The notes under the pieces were generated by a model. It did no database searches and was not told the DNA's origin. It was given only the letters and a program-made list of their open reading frames with translations. Position numbers and translations under genes: made by a program. From Acidobacteriaceae bacterium (GTDB lineage: Bacteria; Acidobacteriota; Terriglobia; Terriglobales; Acidobacteriaceae), in assembly GCA_003134655.1 (NCBI GenBank), contig PLBY01000084.1, forward strand, positions 54,657-118,656: 64,000 nucleotides of DNA, in the 5' to 3' direction. Every line of letters starts with the position of its first letter. Position 1 is the first letter of the stretch. This document shows positions 52,220-62,821 of the stretch, in pieces.

Positions 52220-52918
52220 ATGTCGCAGATCTTTCATCGCAGTACGAATACCCTGTCTCGCGCCACCATCTTTGGCGCGGTATTCGTCGTTGCTGCCCTA
52301 GGCTGGATGGCCATGGAAATCCAGCGTTCCCCCTACGTTACCTACGCCGGAGTCCGCAAGCCGCAGCCCGTCCCGTTCAGTCACCAGCACCACGTCACCG
52401 GACTCGGCATCGACTGCCGCTACTGCCACACCTCGGTTGAGACGTCGAGCTTCGCCGGTATTCCCCCAACGAAAACCTGCATGAACTGCCACTCGCAGAT
52501 CTGGACCAACGCCCAGCTTCTCGAACCGGTCCGCGCCAGCTACAAATCCGGAGAATCGCTGCAGTGGACGCGCGTCAACCAGCTCCCCGACTTCGTCTAT
52601 TTCAATCACAGCATTCATATCAATAAAGGAGTCGGCTGCAACACCTGCCACGGCCCGGTCGACCAAATGCCGTTGATGTACCAGCAGGAAAGCCTGCAAA
52701 TGGAATGGTGCCTGAGCTGCCACCGCGCCCCGCAGAATAACCTGCGCCCGCGCAGCGAAGTCTTCAACATGCGCTACCAGCAGCCCACAAGTGCGAATCC
52801 AGTAGTAGTCGACGGCCAAAGTTTCACGGATCAAACGGACCTCGGCACAGCCCTTGTAAAGAAGTACAACGTGCGCAACGTGAAAGACATCACGACCTGC
52901 AGCACCTGCCATAGGTGA
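52220..52918 (+). CDS. actA: ActA, pentaheme cytochrome c of alternative complex III
   Basis: The 232 residues have an uncleaved membrane anchor near residues 14-31 (IFGAVFVVAALGWMAMEI) and five CxxCH sites: CRYCH, CMNCH, CNTCH, CLSCH and CSTCH. Five hemes match ActA of Rhodothermus-type complexes. It transfers electrons within the quinol:cytochrome c oxidoreductase in the periplasm. It is the first gene of the operon; the ATG follows AAGGGA. A family C repeat separates it from actB. Confidence 0.95.
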   Translation: MSQIFHRSTNTLSRATIFGAVFVVAALGWMAMEIQRSPYVTYAGVRKPQPVPFSHQHHVTGLGIDCRYCHTSVETSSFAGIPPTKTCMNCHSQIWTNAQLLEPVRASYKSGESLQWTRVNQLPDFVYFNHSIHINKGVGCNTCHGPVDQMPLMYQQESLQMEWCLSCHRAPQNNLRPRSEVFNMRYQQPTSANPVVVDGQSFTDQTDLGTALVKKYNVRNVKDITTCSTCHR

Positions 52919-52955
52919 AGGGTGACGGAGACCTTGGGGATGAACAGGCTCAGAG

Positions 52956-53098
52956 CTTTTGGGTGGCGCAGGCCTTCAAGGCCTGCGATTGCGAAGGTCT
53001 ATATAGAGGGGCTTTAGCCCCTGAGGTACCTCGGCGGCTAAAGCCGCCGCTCGGAAGTCGGTGGATCGCAGCGCTGAAGCGCTGCGCCACCCAAAAGG
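52956..53098. repeat. family C composite repeat, copy 3 (two inverted copies)
   Basis: CTTTTGGGTGGCGCAGGCCT at the left and GCGCTGCGCCACCCAAAAG at the right are inverted, closing a 143-base structure; inside are GGGGCTTTAGCCCC and GGCGGCTAAAGCCGCC. It resembles two family C elements in opposite orientation and would form a long hairpin in the actA-actB spacer. Confidence 0.88.
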
Positions 53099-53120
53099 CT
53101 TGGCAACCAAAGAATTGGGC

Positions 53121-56168
<3,048 letters not shown>

Positions 56169-56176
56169 AACGAACC

Positions 56177-56223
56177 ATGTGGGGACAGCCGCCATCGGCT
56201 GTCCGCCGCGCGCAGCGCGGCCG
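56177..56223 (+). repeat. REP-like two-hairpin element, copy 6
   Basis: First hairpin GGACAGCCG/CGGCTGTCC with loop CCAT, second hairpin GCCGCGC/GCGCGGC with loop GCA. It lies within the act operon, 8 bases past the actB stop. Confidence 0.9.
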
Positions 56224-56254
56224 AGATGTAGAAGACAATTTCGCAGAGCAAGAC

Positions 56255-56320
56255 GTGGAAGAGCGGCGCTTTAGCGCCGCGTCAACCGAGCAAAATGAGG
56301 TAGGGCTTTAGCCCCTGAGG
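56255..56320 (+). repeat. family C-related palindromic repeat, copy 5
   Basis: GTGGAAGAGCGGCGCTTTAG with hairpin CGGCGCTTTAGCGCCG, then AGGGCTTTAGCCCCTGAGG. Together with REP copy 6 it fills the actB-actC gap. Confidence 0.82.
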
Positions 56321-56334
56321 ATTTCGCAAGCCGC

Positions 56335-57708
56335 ATGCCTGAGCAATACAAATCGGCCACCGAACTCGATCGCGCCCCCGTCATCGAACCCGGCCACACC
56401 TTCGGCACGGTCACGGAAAAAATCAGCGCCATCGTGCTGACCCGTCCCGCCTCCAACGGATGGTTCCTCGGCTTCGGCATCGCCTTCATGCTCACGATGA
56501 TGATGCTTTACGCCATCGGATACCTCGTCCTCAAGGGCATCGGCATCTGGGGCGACACCACACCCATCGGCTGGGGCTTTGAGATCGTCAACTTTGTCTG
56601 GTGGATTGGTATCGGCCACGCCGGCACTCTGATCTCCGCCATCCTCTTATTACTCCGCCAGTCGTGGCGCAACTCCATCAACCGTTTCGCCGAAGCCATG
56701 ACACTGTTCGCCGTTGCCTGCGCCGGAATCTTCCCCGCAGTTCACGTCGGCCGTCCCTGGCTCGCCTACTGGCTCTTCCCCATTCCCAACACCATGGGCG
56801 TATGGCCGCAATTCCGCAGCCCGCTCATGTGGGACGTCTTCGCAGTCTCCACCTACGCCACCATCTCGGCATTGTTTTGGTTCGTTGGCCTCATCCCCGA
56901 CTTGGCCACATTGCGCGACCGCACCGACAACCCAGCGCTGAAGATTGTTTACGGCATGCTCTCGTTCGGATGGCGCGGATCGGCCCGCCACTGGCACCGC
57001 TACGAGACCATGTACCTTCTTCTCGCCGGATTGGCCACGCCTCTGGTCCTCTCGGTTCACACGGTCGTCAGCTTTGACTTCGCTGTCGGCATCGTCCCCG
57101 GATGGCACACCACCATCTTCCCGCCCTACTTCGTCGCTGGCGCCATCTACTCTGGCTTCGCCATGGTGCTCATGCTGGCTATCCCCATCCGCAAGATTTA
57201 CGGCCTGGAAGATTTCATCACCGAGCGCCATCTGCAGAACTCCGCCAAAGTCATGCTGGCGACCGGATTGATCGTCGCCTACGGCTACGGGATCGAAGCC
57301 TTCATCGGATGGTACGGTGGCGACCGCTACGACGCCTTCACCCTCTGGAACCGCCTGCACGGCCCCTACGCCGTCTCCTATTGGGCGCTGCTCGTCTGCA
57401 ACATTTTCGTCCCGCAGGTGCTCTGGATTCGCAAGCTGCGCACCAGTCCGATCGCGCTCTTCTTCATTTCCGGCGTCATTCTTGTCGGCATGTGGCTCGA
57501 GCGTTTCATCATCGTGGTGGTCAGCCTGCAGCGCGACTTTCTCACATCGTCGTGGGGCATGTACTACCCGACCCGCTGGGACTGGATGACCTACATCGGC
57601 ACCATCGGCATGTTCCTCGCCGCCATGTTCCTGTTCCTGCGTATCCTGCCCGCGATTTCGATCTTCGAAATGCGCACCCTTCTCCCCGAAGCGGAGGTGA
57701 AGGAATGA
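56335..57708 (+). CDS. actC: ActC, NrfD-like quinone-binding membrane subunit
   Basis: The 457 residues contain about ten membrane helices in the NrfD/PsrC pattern (LGFGIAFMLTMMMLYAIGYL, WWIGIGHAGTLISAILLLL). The subunit probably holds the quinol site of alternative complex III and may translocate protons, as proposed for the family. It is similar in type to ActF further on. The start ATG at 56335 follows family C repeat sequence, and no strong Shine-Dalgarno is visible. Confidence 0.94.
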   Translation: MPEQYKSATELDRAPVIEPGHTFGTVTEKISAIVLTRPASNGWFLGFGIAFMLTMMMLYAIGYLVLKGIGIWGDTTPIGWGFEIVNFVWWIGIGHAGTLISAILLLLRQSWRNSINRFAEAMTLFAVACAGIFPAVHVGRPWLAYWLFPIPNTMGVWPQFRSPLMWDVFAVSTYATISALFWFVGLIPDLATLRDRTDNPALKIVYGMLSFGWRGSARHWHRYETMYLLLAGLATPLVLSVHTVVSFDFAVGIVPGWHTTIFPPYFVAGAIYSGFAMVLMLAIPIRKIYGLEDFITERHLQNSAKVMLATGLIVAYGYGIEAFIGWYGGDRYDAFTLWNRLHGPYAVSYWALLVCNIFVPQVLWIRKLRTSPIALFFISGVILVGMWLERFIIVVVSLQRDFLTSSWGMYYPTRWDWMTYIGTIGMFLAAMFLFLRILPAISIFEMRTLLPEAEVKE

Positions 57709-57759
57709 TCGACCCAGGAATGATCGGACCAAGAGTGACGGGACCACTCTCCGGATGGC

Positions 57760-57813
57760 GTCATCCCGAGCGGAGCCGCATTTCAGGCGGAGCGAGGGAT
57801 CTCGTGGGGAGCG
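57760..57813 (+). repeat. family B short-form repeat in the actC-actD spacer
   Basis: GTCATCCCGAGCGGAGCCGC followed by TTTCAGGCGGAGCGAGGGATC. It fills most of the 118-base gap between actC and actD. Confidence 0.85.
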
Positions 57814-57826
57814 CGAGGTTCACCCT

Positions 57827-58363
57827 ATGAAACGCGATCCCATCTACGGCATCATGGCGGAGTTCGACTCCGCTCAGGCTCTGGTTGACGCGGCGCACAC
57901 CACGCATCAGGCCGGCTACCAGAAGATCGACGCCTACAGCCCCTTCCCCATCGAAGGCCTGGCGGAAGAAATCGGCTTCCACCACGACGAAGTTCCCTTA
58001 GTCGTGCTGATCGGTGGCATCATCGGCGGCCTGAGCGGCTACGCCATGCAGTACTGGATGGCCGCCGTCGACTACCCGCTGAACATCGGCGGCAAGCCCT
58101 ATCATGCGTGGCCCGCGTTCATCGTGATCACGTTCGAAATGACGATTCTCTTCGCCGGCATCTCAGCAGTCTTCGGCATGTTAGCCCTGAACGGCCTGCC
58201 CATGCCTTACCACCCGGTATTCAACGTCCCGCGCTTCTCGTCGGCCTCAAAAGATCGCTTCTTCTTAATCGTGTTCTCGTCCGACAAAAAGTACGACCCC
58301 ACGGAAACGCGCAAGTTCCTGGAAGCGCTGTCCCCTCGCTCCGTCTCGGAGGTGCCCAGCTAA
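57827..58363 (+). CDS. actD: ActD, DUF3341 membrane subunit
   Basis: The start 57827 (MKRDPIYGIMAEFDSAQALVD) follows GAGG; the ORF extends upstream to 57755 but that part is repeat. The 178 residues have a cytoplasmic N-terminal domain and two membrane helices (VVLIGGIIGGLSGYAMQYWM and VITFEMTILFAGISAVFGML). ActD is a conserved small subunit of alternative complex III of unclear catalytic role. It is followed directly by actE with one base pair spacing. Confidence 0.92.
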   Translation: MKRDPIYGIMAEFDSAQALVDAAHTTHQAGYQKIDAYSPFPIEGLAEEIGFHHDEVPLVVLIGGIIGGLSGYAMQYWMAAVDYPLNIGGKPYHAWPAFIVITFEMTILFAGISAVFGMLALNGLPMPYHPVFNVPRFSSASKDRFFLIVFSSDKKYDPTETRKFLEALSPRSVSEVPS

Positions 58364-59122
58364 ATGAAGCACTTCCAACAGACCGGGTGGCCCATCCTTG
58401 CGCGTTCTTTGCGCAAGGGTGGGATGCCACAAACGTTCGCACGATGGGCCTTCCTTAGTGGACCTTCGTGTCCTTCGTGGTTAAAGGTTTTTGCAGCGAT
58501 GACCGCGATCACCCTAACCACCGCCTGCCGCATCGACATGCACGTGCAGCCGCGCCAGAATCCGCTCTCCCGCAGCGACTTCTACTCCGACCAGCGATCG
58601 GCTCGTCCGCCCATCGAAGGCACCGTGGCCCGCGGACAGCTCCACGAAGACACCTATTTCTACACCGGCAAGATCGGCAACAACCCCGGCGACGTCATGC
58701 CCTTCCCCGTCACCAAAGAAGTCCTGGCCCGCGGCCGCGAGCGCTTCAACATTTTCTGCGCTCCCTGCCACTCGCGCCTCGGAGACGGCAACGGCTTCGT
58801 CCCCTCCCGCGGATTCGCCCGCAAGCCTCCGTCGTTCCACATCCAGCGCCTGCAAAAAGCGCCCCTCGGATATTTCTACGACGTCATCACCGAAGGCTTC
58901 GGCATCATGCCCGACTACGCCTCGCAGATTCCCCCGCAGGATCGCTGGGATATCGTCGCCTACGTCCGCGCCCTGCAGCTAAGCCAGAACGCTACCAAGG
59001 CGGACGTCCCCGATGGCCAGCCGGTTCCCTCCGAGCCGCCAAAATTCCGCGATCCCGGAACCGGCGCCAGCCTGCCGGTCGTAGCACCGGCAACGAATTC
59101 GAAAACTGAGGAACAGAAATGA
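58364..59122 (+). CDS. actE: ActE, mono-heme cytochrome c subunit
   Basis: The ATG at 58364 follows GGAGG at 58350; the 252 residues contain the heme site CAPCHSRLGDGNGF near 126 and a downstream methionine ligand candidate (GFGIMPDY). A lipoprotein-like signal (WLKVFAAMTAITLTTAC) occurs at residues 39-55, unusually far from the start. The residues before it are encoded by a short GC-rich palindrome and a family E string. ActE passes electrons to the terminal oxidase. The stop overlaps actF as ATGA. Confidence 0.9.
   Translation: MKHFQQTGWPILARSLRKGGMPQTFARWAFLSGPSCPSWLKVFAAMTAITLTTACRIDMHVQPRQNPLSRSDFYSDQRSARPPIEGTVARGQLHEDTYFYTGKIGNNPGDVMPFPVTKEVLARGRERFNIFCAPCHSRLGDGNGFVPSRGFARKPPSFHIQRLQKAPLGYFYDVITEGFGIMPDYASQIPPQDRWDIVAYVRALQLSQNATKADVPDGQPVPSEPPKFRDPGTGASLPVVAPATNSKTEEQK
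58385..58430. repeat. GGGTGGCCCATCC palindrome inside the actE N-terminus
   Basis: CCATCCTTGCGC and GCGCAAGGGTGG form an inverted repeat around a short loop. It is translated in actE and lacks stop codons in that frame. Confidence 0.75.
58450..58486. repeat. family E string inside actE
   Basis: TTCCTTAGTGGACCTTCGTG followed by TCCTTCGTGGTTAAAGG. Almost the same as the intergenic copies at 26235, 50303 and 51923, but here inside a coding frame. Confidence 0.75.
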
Positions 59123-60339
59123 CGCCGCCCGTAAAACAATTCGATCCAACGCCCCCGCCAGTGGTCAAGACCATTGCGCAGAGATCGTTGATCGTCGGCG
59201 TCGTCTTCGGCATCGTCGCCGTCATCCTCGCCTTCAAGAATCCCGACGAGTTCTACCGCGCCTACCTGCTCGGCTTCATGGCGTGGCTCGGCGTCGCCCT
59301 CGGCTCCATGGCCATCCTCATGATCCGCCACCTGACCGGCGGCGGCTGGGGAGTCGTCATCCGTCGCATCCTGGGCGCGGCCATGCGCACCGTGCCTCTG
59401 CTCGCGGCCCTGTTCATCCCCATCATCCTCGGAATTAAGAGGCTCTACATCTGGGCGCAGCCGCTGGCAAACATCCAAGACAAACATCTGCGCGAGCACC
59501 TCGCAGACATCACTCAGACCTATCTCACGCGGAGTGGATTCATCTGGCGCGCCGTGTTCTACTTCGCGATCTGGAATCTCCTCTCGTTCCTGCTGTCGCA
59601 CTGGTCCAAGCAAACCGACCGCGCCGGCGCTCCCGACAACACCGACCGTTTCAAAGCCGTCTCCGGTCCCGGCCTCATCCTCTACGGATTCACCATCTCC
59701 TTCGCCGCTATCGACTGGGTCATGTCGCTCGATCCCAGTTGGATCTCCACCATCTTCGGCCTGGTCATCCTAATCGGCGAAGTCTTGTCCGCCATGTGCT
59801 TCGCGGTCATCGTCGAGCGCATCCTCTTCAAGTACAAGCCCATGTCGGAAATGTTGACCCCCGACTTCGTGCACGATCACGGCAAGTGGATGCTCGCCTT
59901 CACCATGGTCTGGGCCTACTTCAATTTCTCGCAGTGGCTCATTATCTGGGCCGGCAACCTGCCCTCGGAGATCACCTATTACATCCGCCGCATCAATGGC
60001 GGCTGGGGATATGTCGGCCTGTTCGTCGTGATCTTCCACTTCGCCGTCCCCTTCGCGATCCTGCTGTCGCGCCCCTTCAAGCGCAACATCTACAAGCTGG
60101 TCTGGCTGGCCGCGTGGATGATGCTGATGCGTTGGGTCGATCTGTTCTGGATCATCGAACCGAATTTCTCCAAGACTTTGAACGTAACCGTCGCGGACAT
60201 AGTCGTGCCCATCGCCATCGGCGGCTTCTGGCTCGCCTACTTCTTCCGCAACCTGGGCACGCTGCCGCTGCTGCCGGTCTACGACCCGTCAGCGATAGAG
60301 GTTTTGCAACCGCAGCATCATCATCCGGAAAACGCGTGA
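59119..60339 (+). CDS. actF: ActF, second NrfD-like membrane subunit
   Basis: The 406 residues contain about ten membrane helices (SLIVGVVFGIVAVILAF, GFMAWLGVALGSMAIL, YGFTISFAAIDWVMSLD). It is homologous in type to ActC and forms the second membrane half of alternative complex III. Its ATG overlaps the actE stop (ATGA). A 10-base gap separates it from the next gene. Confidence 0.94.
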   Translation: MTPPVKQFDPTPPPVVKTIAQRSLIVGVVFGIVAVILAFKNPDEFYRAYLLGFMAWLGVALGSMAILMIRHLTGGGWGVVIRRILGAAMRTVPLLAALFIPIILGIKRLYIWAQPLANIQDKHLREHLADITQTYLTRSGFIWRAVFYFAIWNLLSFLLSHWSKQTDRAGAPDNTDRFKAVSGPGLILYGFTISFAAIDWVMSLDPSWISTIFGLVILIGEVLSAMCFAVIVERILFKYKPMSEMLTPDFVHDHGKWMLAFTMVWAYFNFSQWLIIWAGNLPSEITYYIRRINGGWGYVGLFVVIFHFAVPFAILLSRPFKRNIYKLVWLAAWMMLMRWVDLFWIIEPNFSKTLNVTVADIVVPIAIGGFWLAYFFRNLGTLPLLPVYDPSAIEVLQPQHHHPENA

Positions 60340-60349
60340 CCTGCGAAAA

Positions 60350-60850
60350 ATGAGCAATCAACCCAATCCCGCGAATTCGAACGGCAATGGCGGCTACGAG
60401 CGCAGCGACATCGGCGCCGCCGGCGTCCTCTATTTTCTATTGGGCCTCGCCGTCGCCGGATTCCTCGTCTACTTCATCGTGGACGGCCTGTACCACTATC
60501 TCGACAAGCGCTCCGAAGCCGAGCAGGCCCCAGTGAATCCGCTGGTGACGAACGCTCCCGCGGACACGCGCCGCATCCCGAAAGATTATCCGCAAGGCGC
60601 ATTCCCCAATCCTAAGCTCGAAGAAGACGAGCGCGGCCAGTTGAACAACGTCCGCCTCAAAGAAGAAGAGACGCTGGCCTCCTACGGCTACATCGACAAG
60701 AACGCCGGCACTGTCCGCATCCCGATCGACCGTGCCATGGACCTGATCGCCCAGCGCGGCCTCCCCGTGCGCTCACAATCCGCAACCGGAGAAGCGCCCG
60801 CAGCACCGTCGAAGCCTGCGCCAGAAACAAAGAAGGGACCCAAGAAGTGA
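60350..60850 (+). CDS. small single-helix membrane protein of the act operon
   Basis: The 166 residues have an N-terminal Asn/Gly-rich stretch, a membrane helix (GVLYFLLGLAVAGFLVYFIV near 26-45) and a soluble tail ending in proline/lysine-rich PAAPSKPAPETKKGPKK. No heme or metal motif is seen. It is probably periplasmic and could be an accessory subunit or assembly factor of complex III or the oxidase, by position only. The stop overlaps the sco start as GTGA. Confidence 0.75.
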   Translation: MSNQPNPANSNGNGGYERSDIGAAGVLYFLLGLAVAGFLVYFIVDGLYHYLDKRSEAEQAPVNPLVTNAPADTRRIPKDYPQGAFPNPKLEEDERGQLNNVRLKEEETLASYGYIDKNAGTVRIPIDRAMDLIAQRGLPVRSQSATGEAPAAPSKPAPETKKGPKK

Positions 60851-61818
60851 GCAGTCAGAATCACAATTCGAAGCTGGCAATGAAAATCGAGGGCGTCATC
60901 CTGAGCGGAGCCGCTTTTCAGGCGAAGCGAAGGATCTCGCGTGCAGCATCGCGAAGCCTCGTGCTCCTCCTGCTCGCATCCACCGCCTTCGGACAAGCCA
61001 TGTCCAAAGGCATCATGTCCCCGCCCGCGAACGTCCGCCCGCCGCACCTGCAGAATGTCGGCATCGAGCAGCATCTCGACGGGCAAGTGCCCGCCGACCT
61101 CACGTTCACCGACGACACTGGACGCCCCGTCAAACTCGGCGACTACTTCGGCACCAAGCCCCTGATCCTGAACCTCGTCTACTACAACTGCACCATGCTC
61201 TGCGGCGAAGCCCTCGCCGGACTCAGCGGCTCCATGAAAATGGTCAAGTTCGACGTCGGCAACCAATTCGACGTCATCACCGTCAGCTTCAATCCGCAGG
61301 AAACGCCGGCCATCGCCGCCGCCAAGAAGCAGGAATACCTCAAGCGCTACGGCCGTCCCGGCGCCGCCGCCGGCTGGCACTTCCTCACCGGCTCCGCCGA
61401 GTCGATCAACGCGATCACCAAAGCCGTCGGCTTCCAGTATCAGTACGATCCCAAGATCAACCAGTACGCGCACGCCACCGCCATCATGGTGCTCACGCCG
61501 CAAGGCCGCATCTCGCGCTACTTCTACGGCGTGGACTATCCGCCGAAAGACCTGCGCATGGGATTGGTCGAGGCCTCGCAAGGCAAGATCGGCAACGCGG
61601 TCGATCAGGTGCTGCTCTACTGCTATCACTACGATCCCGAGACCGGAAAATACGGCGCGGTCATCAACAACATTCTGCGTCTGGGAGCTGGACTCACAAT
61701 TTTGCTGCTGGGCGGTCTGCTGTTCATTCTGTTCCGTCTGGACAAAGCCGCTACGCGGAGGATTGCGGGGCAAGCAAGACCGAATCACGCAGCACCGGGT
61801 CACGCGAGACTGAGTTAG
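60847..61818 (+). CDS. sco: SCO1/SenC-family copper chaperone
   Basis: The GTG at 60847 overlaps the previous stop and has GAAGGGA upstream; the 323 residues include a thioredoxin-like SCO fold with the copper motif YYNCTMLCGEAL and a C-terminal membrane helix (LTILLLGGLLFILF). It delivers copper to the CuA site of CoxB. The signal peptide (LVLLLLASTAFG) is preceded by about 36 residues, of which most (VILSGAAFQAKRRISRAA) are encoded by a family B short repeat. The upstream ATG 60880 is a possible later start. Confidence 0.9.
   Translation: MSSQNHNSKLAMKIEGVILSGAAFQAKRRISRAASRSLVLLLLASTAFGQAMSKGIMSPPANVRPPHLQNVGIEQHLDGQVPADLTFTDDTGRPVKLGDYFGTKPLILNLVYYNCTMLCGEALAGLSGSMKMVKFDVGNQFDVITVSFNPQETPAIAAAKKQEYLKRYGRPGAAAGWHFLTGSAESINAITKAVGFQYQYDPKINQYAHATAIMVLTPQGRISRYFYGVDYPPKDLRMGLVEASQGKIGNAVDQVLLYCYHYDPETGKYGAVINNILRLGAGLTILLLGGLLFILFRLDKAATRRIAGQARPNHAAPGHARLS
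60894..60945 (+). repeat. family B short-form repeat translated in the sco N-terminus
   Basis: GTCATCCTGAGCGGAGCCGC followed by TTTTCAGGCGAAGCGAAGG, identical in core to the intergenic copies at 23550 and 57760. In the sco frame it is free of stop codons and reads VILSGAAFQAKRRISRA. Confidence 0.88.
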
Positions 61819-61825
61819 ACAAGAT

Positions 61826-62821
61826 ATGTTCGATAATTTTCCATTATGGCCCGACAGGGCCTCCACCGCGGCGGGCAACGTCGATGCCCTGTTCATCTTC
61901 CTGATCATCGTCTCAGGAATGATGACGGCGCTCATCTTCACCGCGGTCATCTACTTCGCCGCGCGCTACCGCCGCCAACGCGGTGTTCTCGCCGAGCAGA
62001 TCGAAGGTTCCACTCCGCTCGAACTGACCTGGTCGATCATCCCCCTCGGCGTCTTCATGGTCATCTTCGCCTGGGGCGCTGTCGTCTACTTCAAAGGCCG
62101 CACGCCACCCCGCGATTCCACCGAAGTTTACGTCGTCGCTAAGCAATGGATGTGGAAACTGGAACATGCCGAAGGCCAGCGCGAGATCAACGAACTGCAC
62201 GTTCCCGTGGGCCGCGACGTCAAGCTGATCATGACTTCCCAGGACGTCATCCACAGCTTCTACGTCCCCGCGTTCCGCATGAAGCAGGATGTGCTCCCCG
62301 GCCGTTACACGGTCGCATGGTTCCGCGCCACCAAGCCCGGCACGTATCACCTGTTCTGCGCCGAATACTGCGGCACGCAGCACTCCGGCATGATCGGCTC
62401 CATCGTGGTGCAGGAGCCCGCGCAATACGAAGCCTGGATGAGCGGCGGCACCACCGGCCCGCTCTCCGCCACCGGAGAAAAAATCTTCGCCGAACTCGGC
62501 TGCGTCACCTGCCATCGCACCGACACGCAAGGCCGCGGTCCGAATCTGCAGGGAGTCTTCGGCAAGCCCGTGCTGCTCGAAGACGGACGTACCGTCACCG
62601 CCGACGAAAATTACGTTCGCGAATCCATTCTCGATCCCGGCGCAAAAGTCGTCAAAGGATTCAAGCCGGTCATGCCTACGTTCCAGGGACTGGTGAGTGA
62701 AGAACAATTGAACGCGCTGGTGGCATACGTGAAATCGCAGTCGCAACCCGCAGCAGCCGGGCCCAAAACTGCCGTCGCCGCGCCGCAAGATACGCACAAA
62801 GCAGGAAGTCAGGTGCAATGA
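61826..62821 (+). CDS. coxB: cytochrome c oxidase subunit II with fused cytochrome c (caa3 type)
   Basis: The 331 residues begin with two membrane helices, then a CuA domain ([32 protein letters not shown]), and a C-terminal cytochrome c domain with CVTCHRTD and a likely methionine ligand (PVMPTFQGL). The fusion is typical of caa3 oxidases, which take electrons from a membrane-bound donor, here presumably ActE or the complex itself. The stop overlaps coxA as ATGA. Confidence 0.96.
   Translation: MFDNFPLWPDRASTAAGNVDALFIFLIIVSGMMTALIFTAVIYFAARYRRQRGVLAEQIEGSTPLELTWSIIPLGVFMVIFAWGAVVYFKGRTPPRDSTEVYVVAKQWMWKLEHAEGQREINELHVPVGRDVKLIMTSQDVIHSFYVPAFRMKQDVLPGRYTVAWFRATKPGTYHLFCAEYCGTQHSGMIGSIVVQEPAQYEAWMSGGTTGPLSATGEKIFAELGCVTCHRTDTQGRGPNLQGVFGKPVLLEDGRTVTADENYVRESILDPGAKVVKGFKPVMPTFQGLVSEEQLNALVAYVKSQSQPAAAGPKTAVAAPQDTHKAGSQVQ

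Noticed and set aside
52956..53098. possible CRISPR-like or IS element
   Set aside because: No array of spacers and no transposase; it is a composite of two inverted palindromic repeats.
56650..57747. 365-residue ORF antisense to actC
   Set aside because: A charged, repetitive product that is the shadow of membrane-protein codons.
60688..61950. 420-residue ORF antisense to sco and neighbours
   Set aside because: It crosses three sense genes with good starts and overlaps; no conserved motif.
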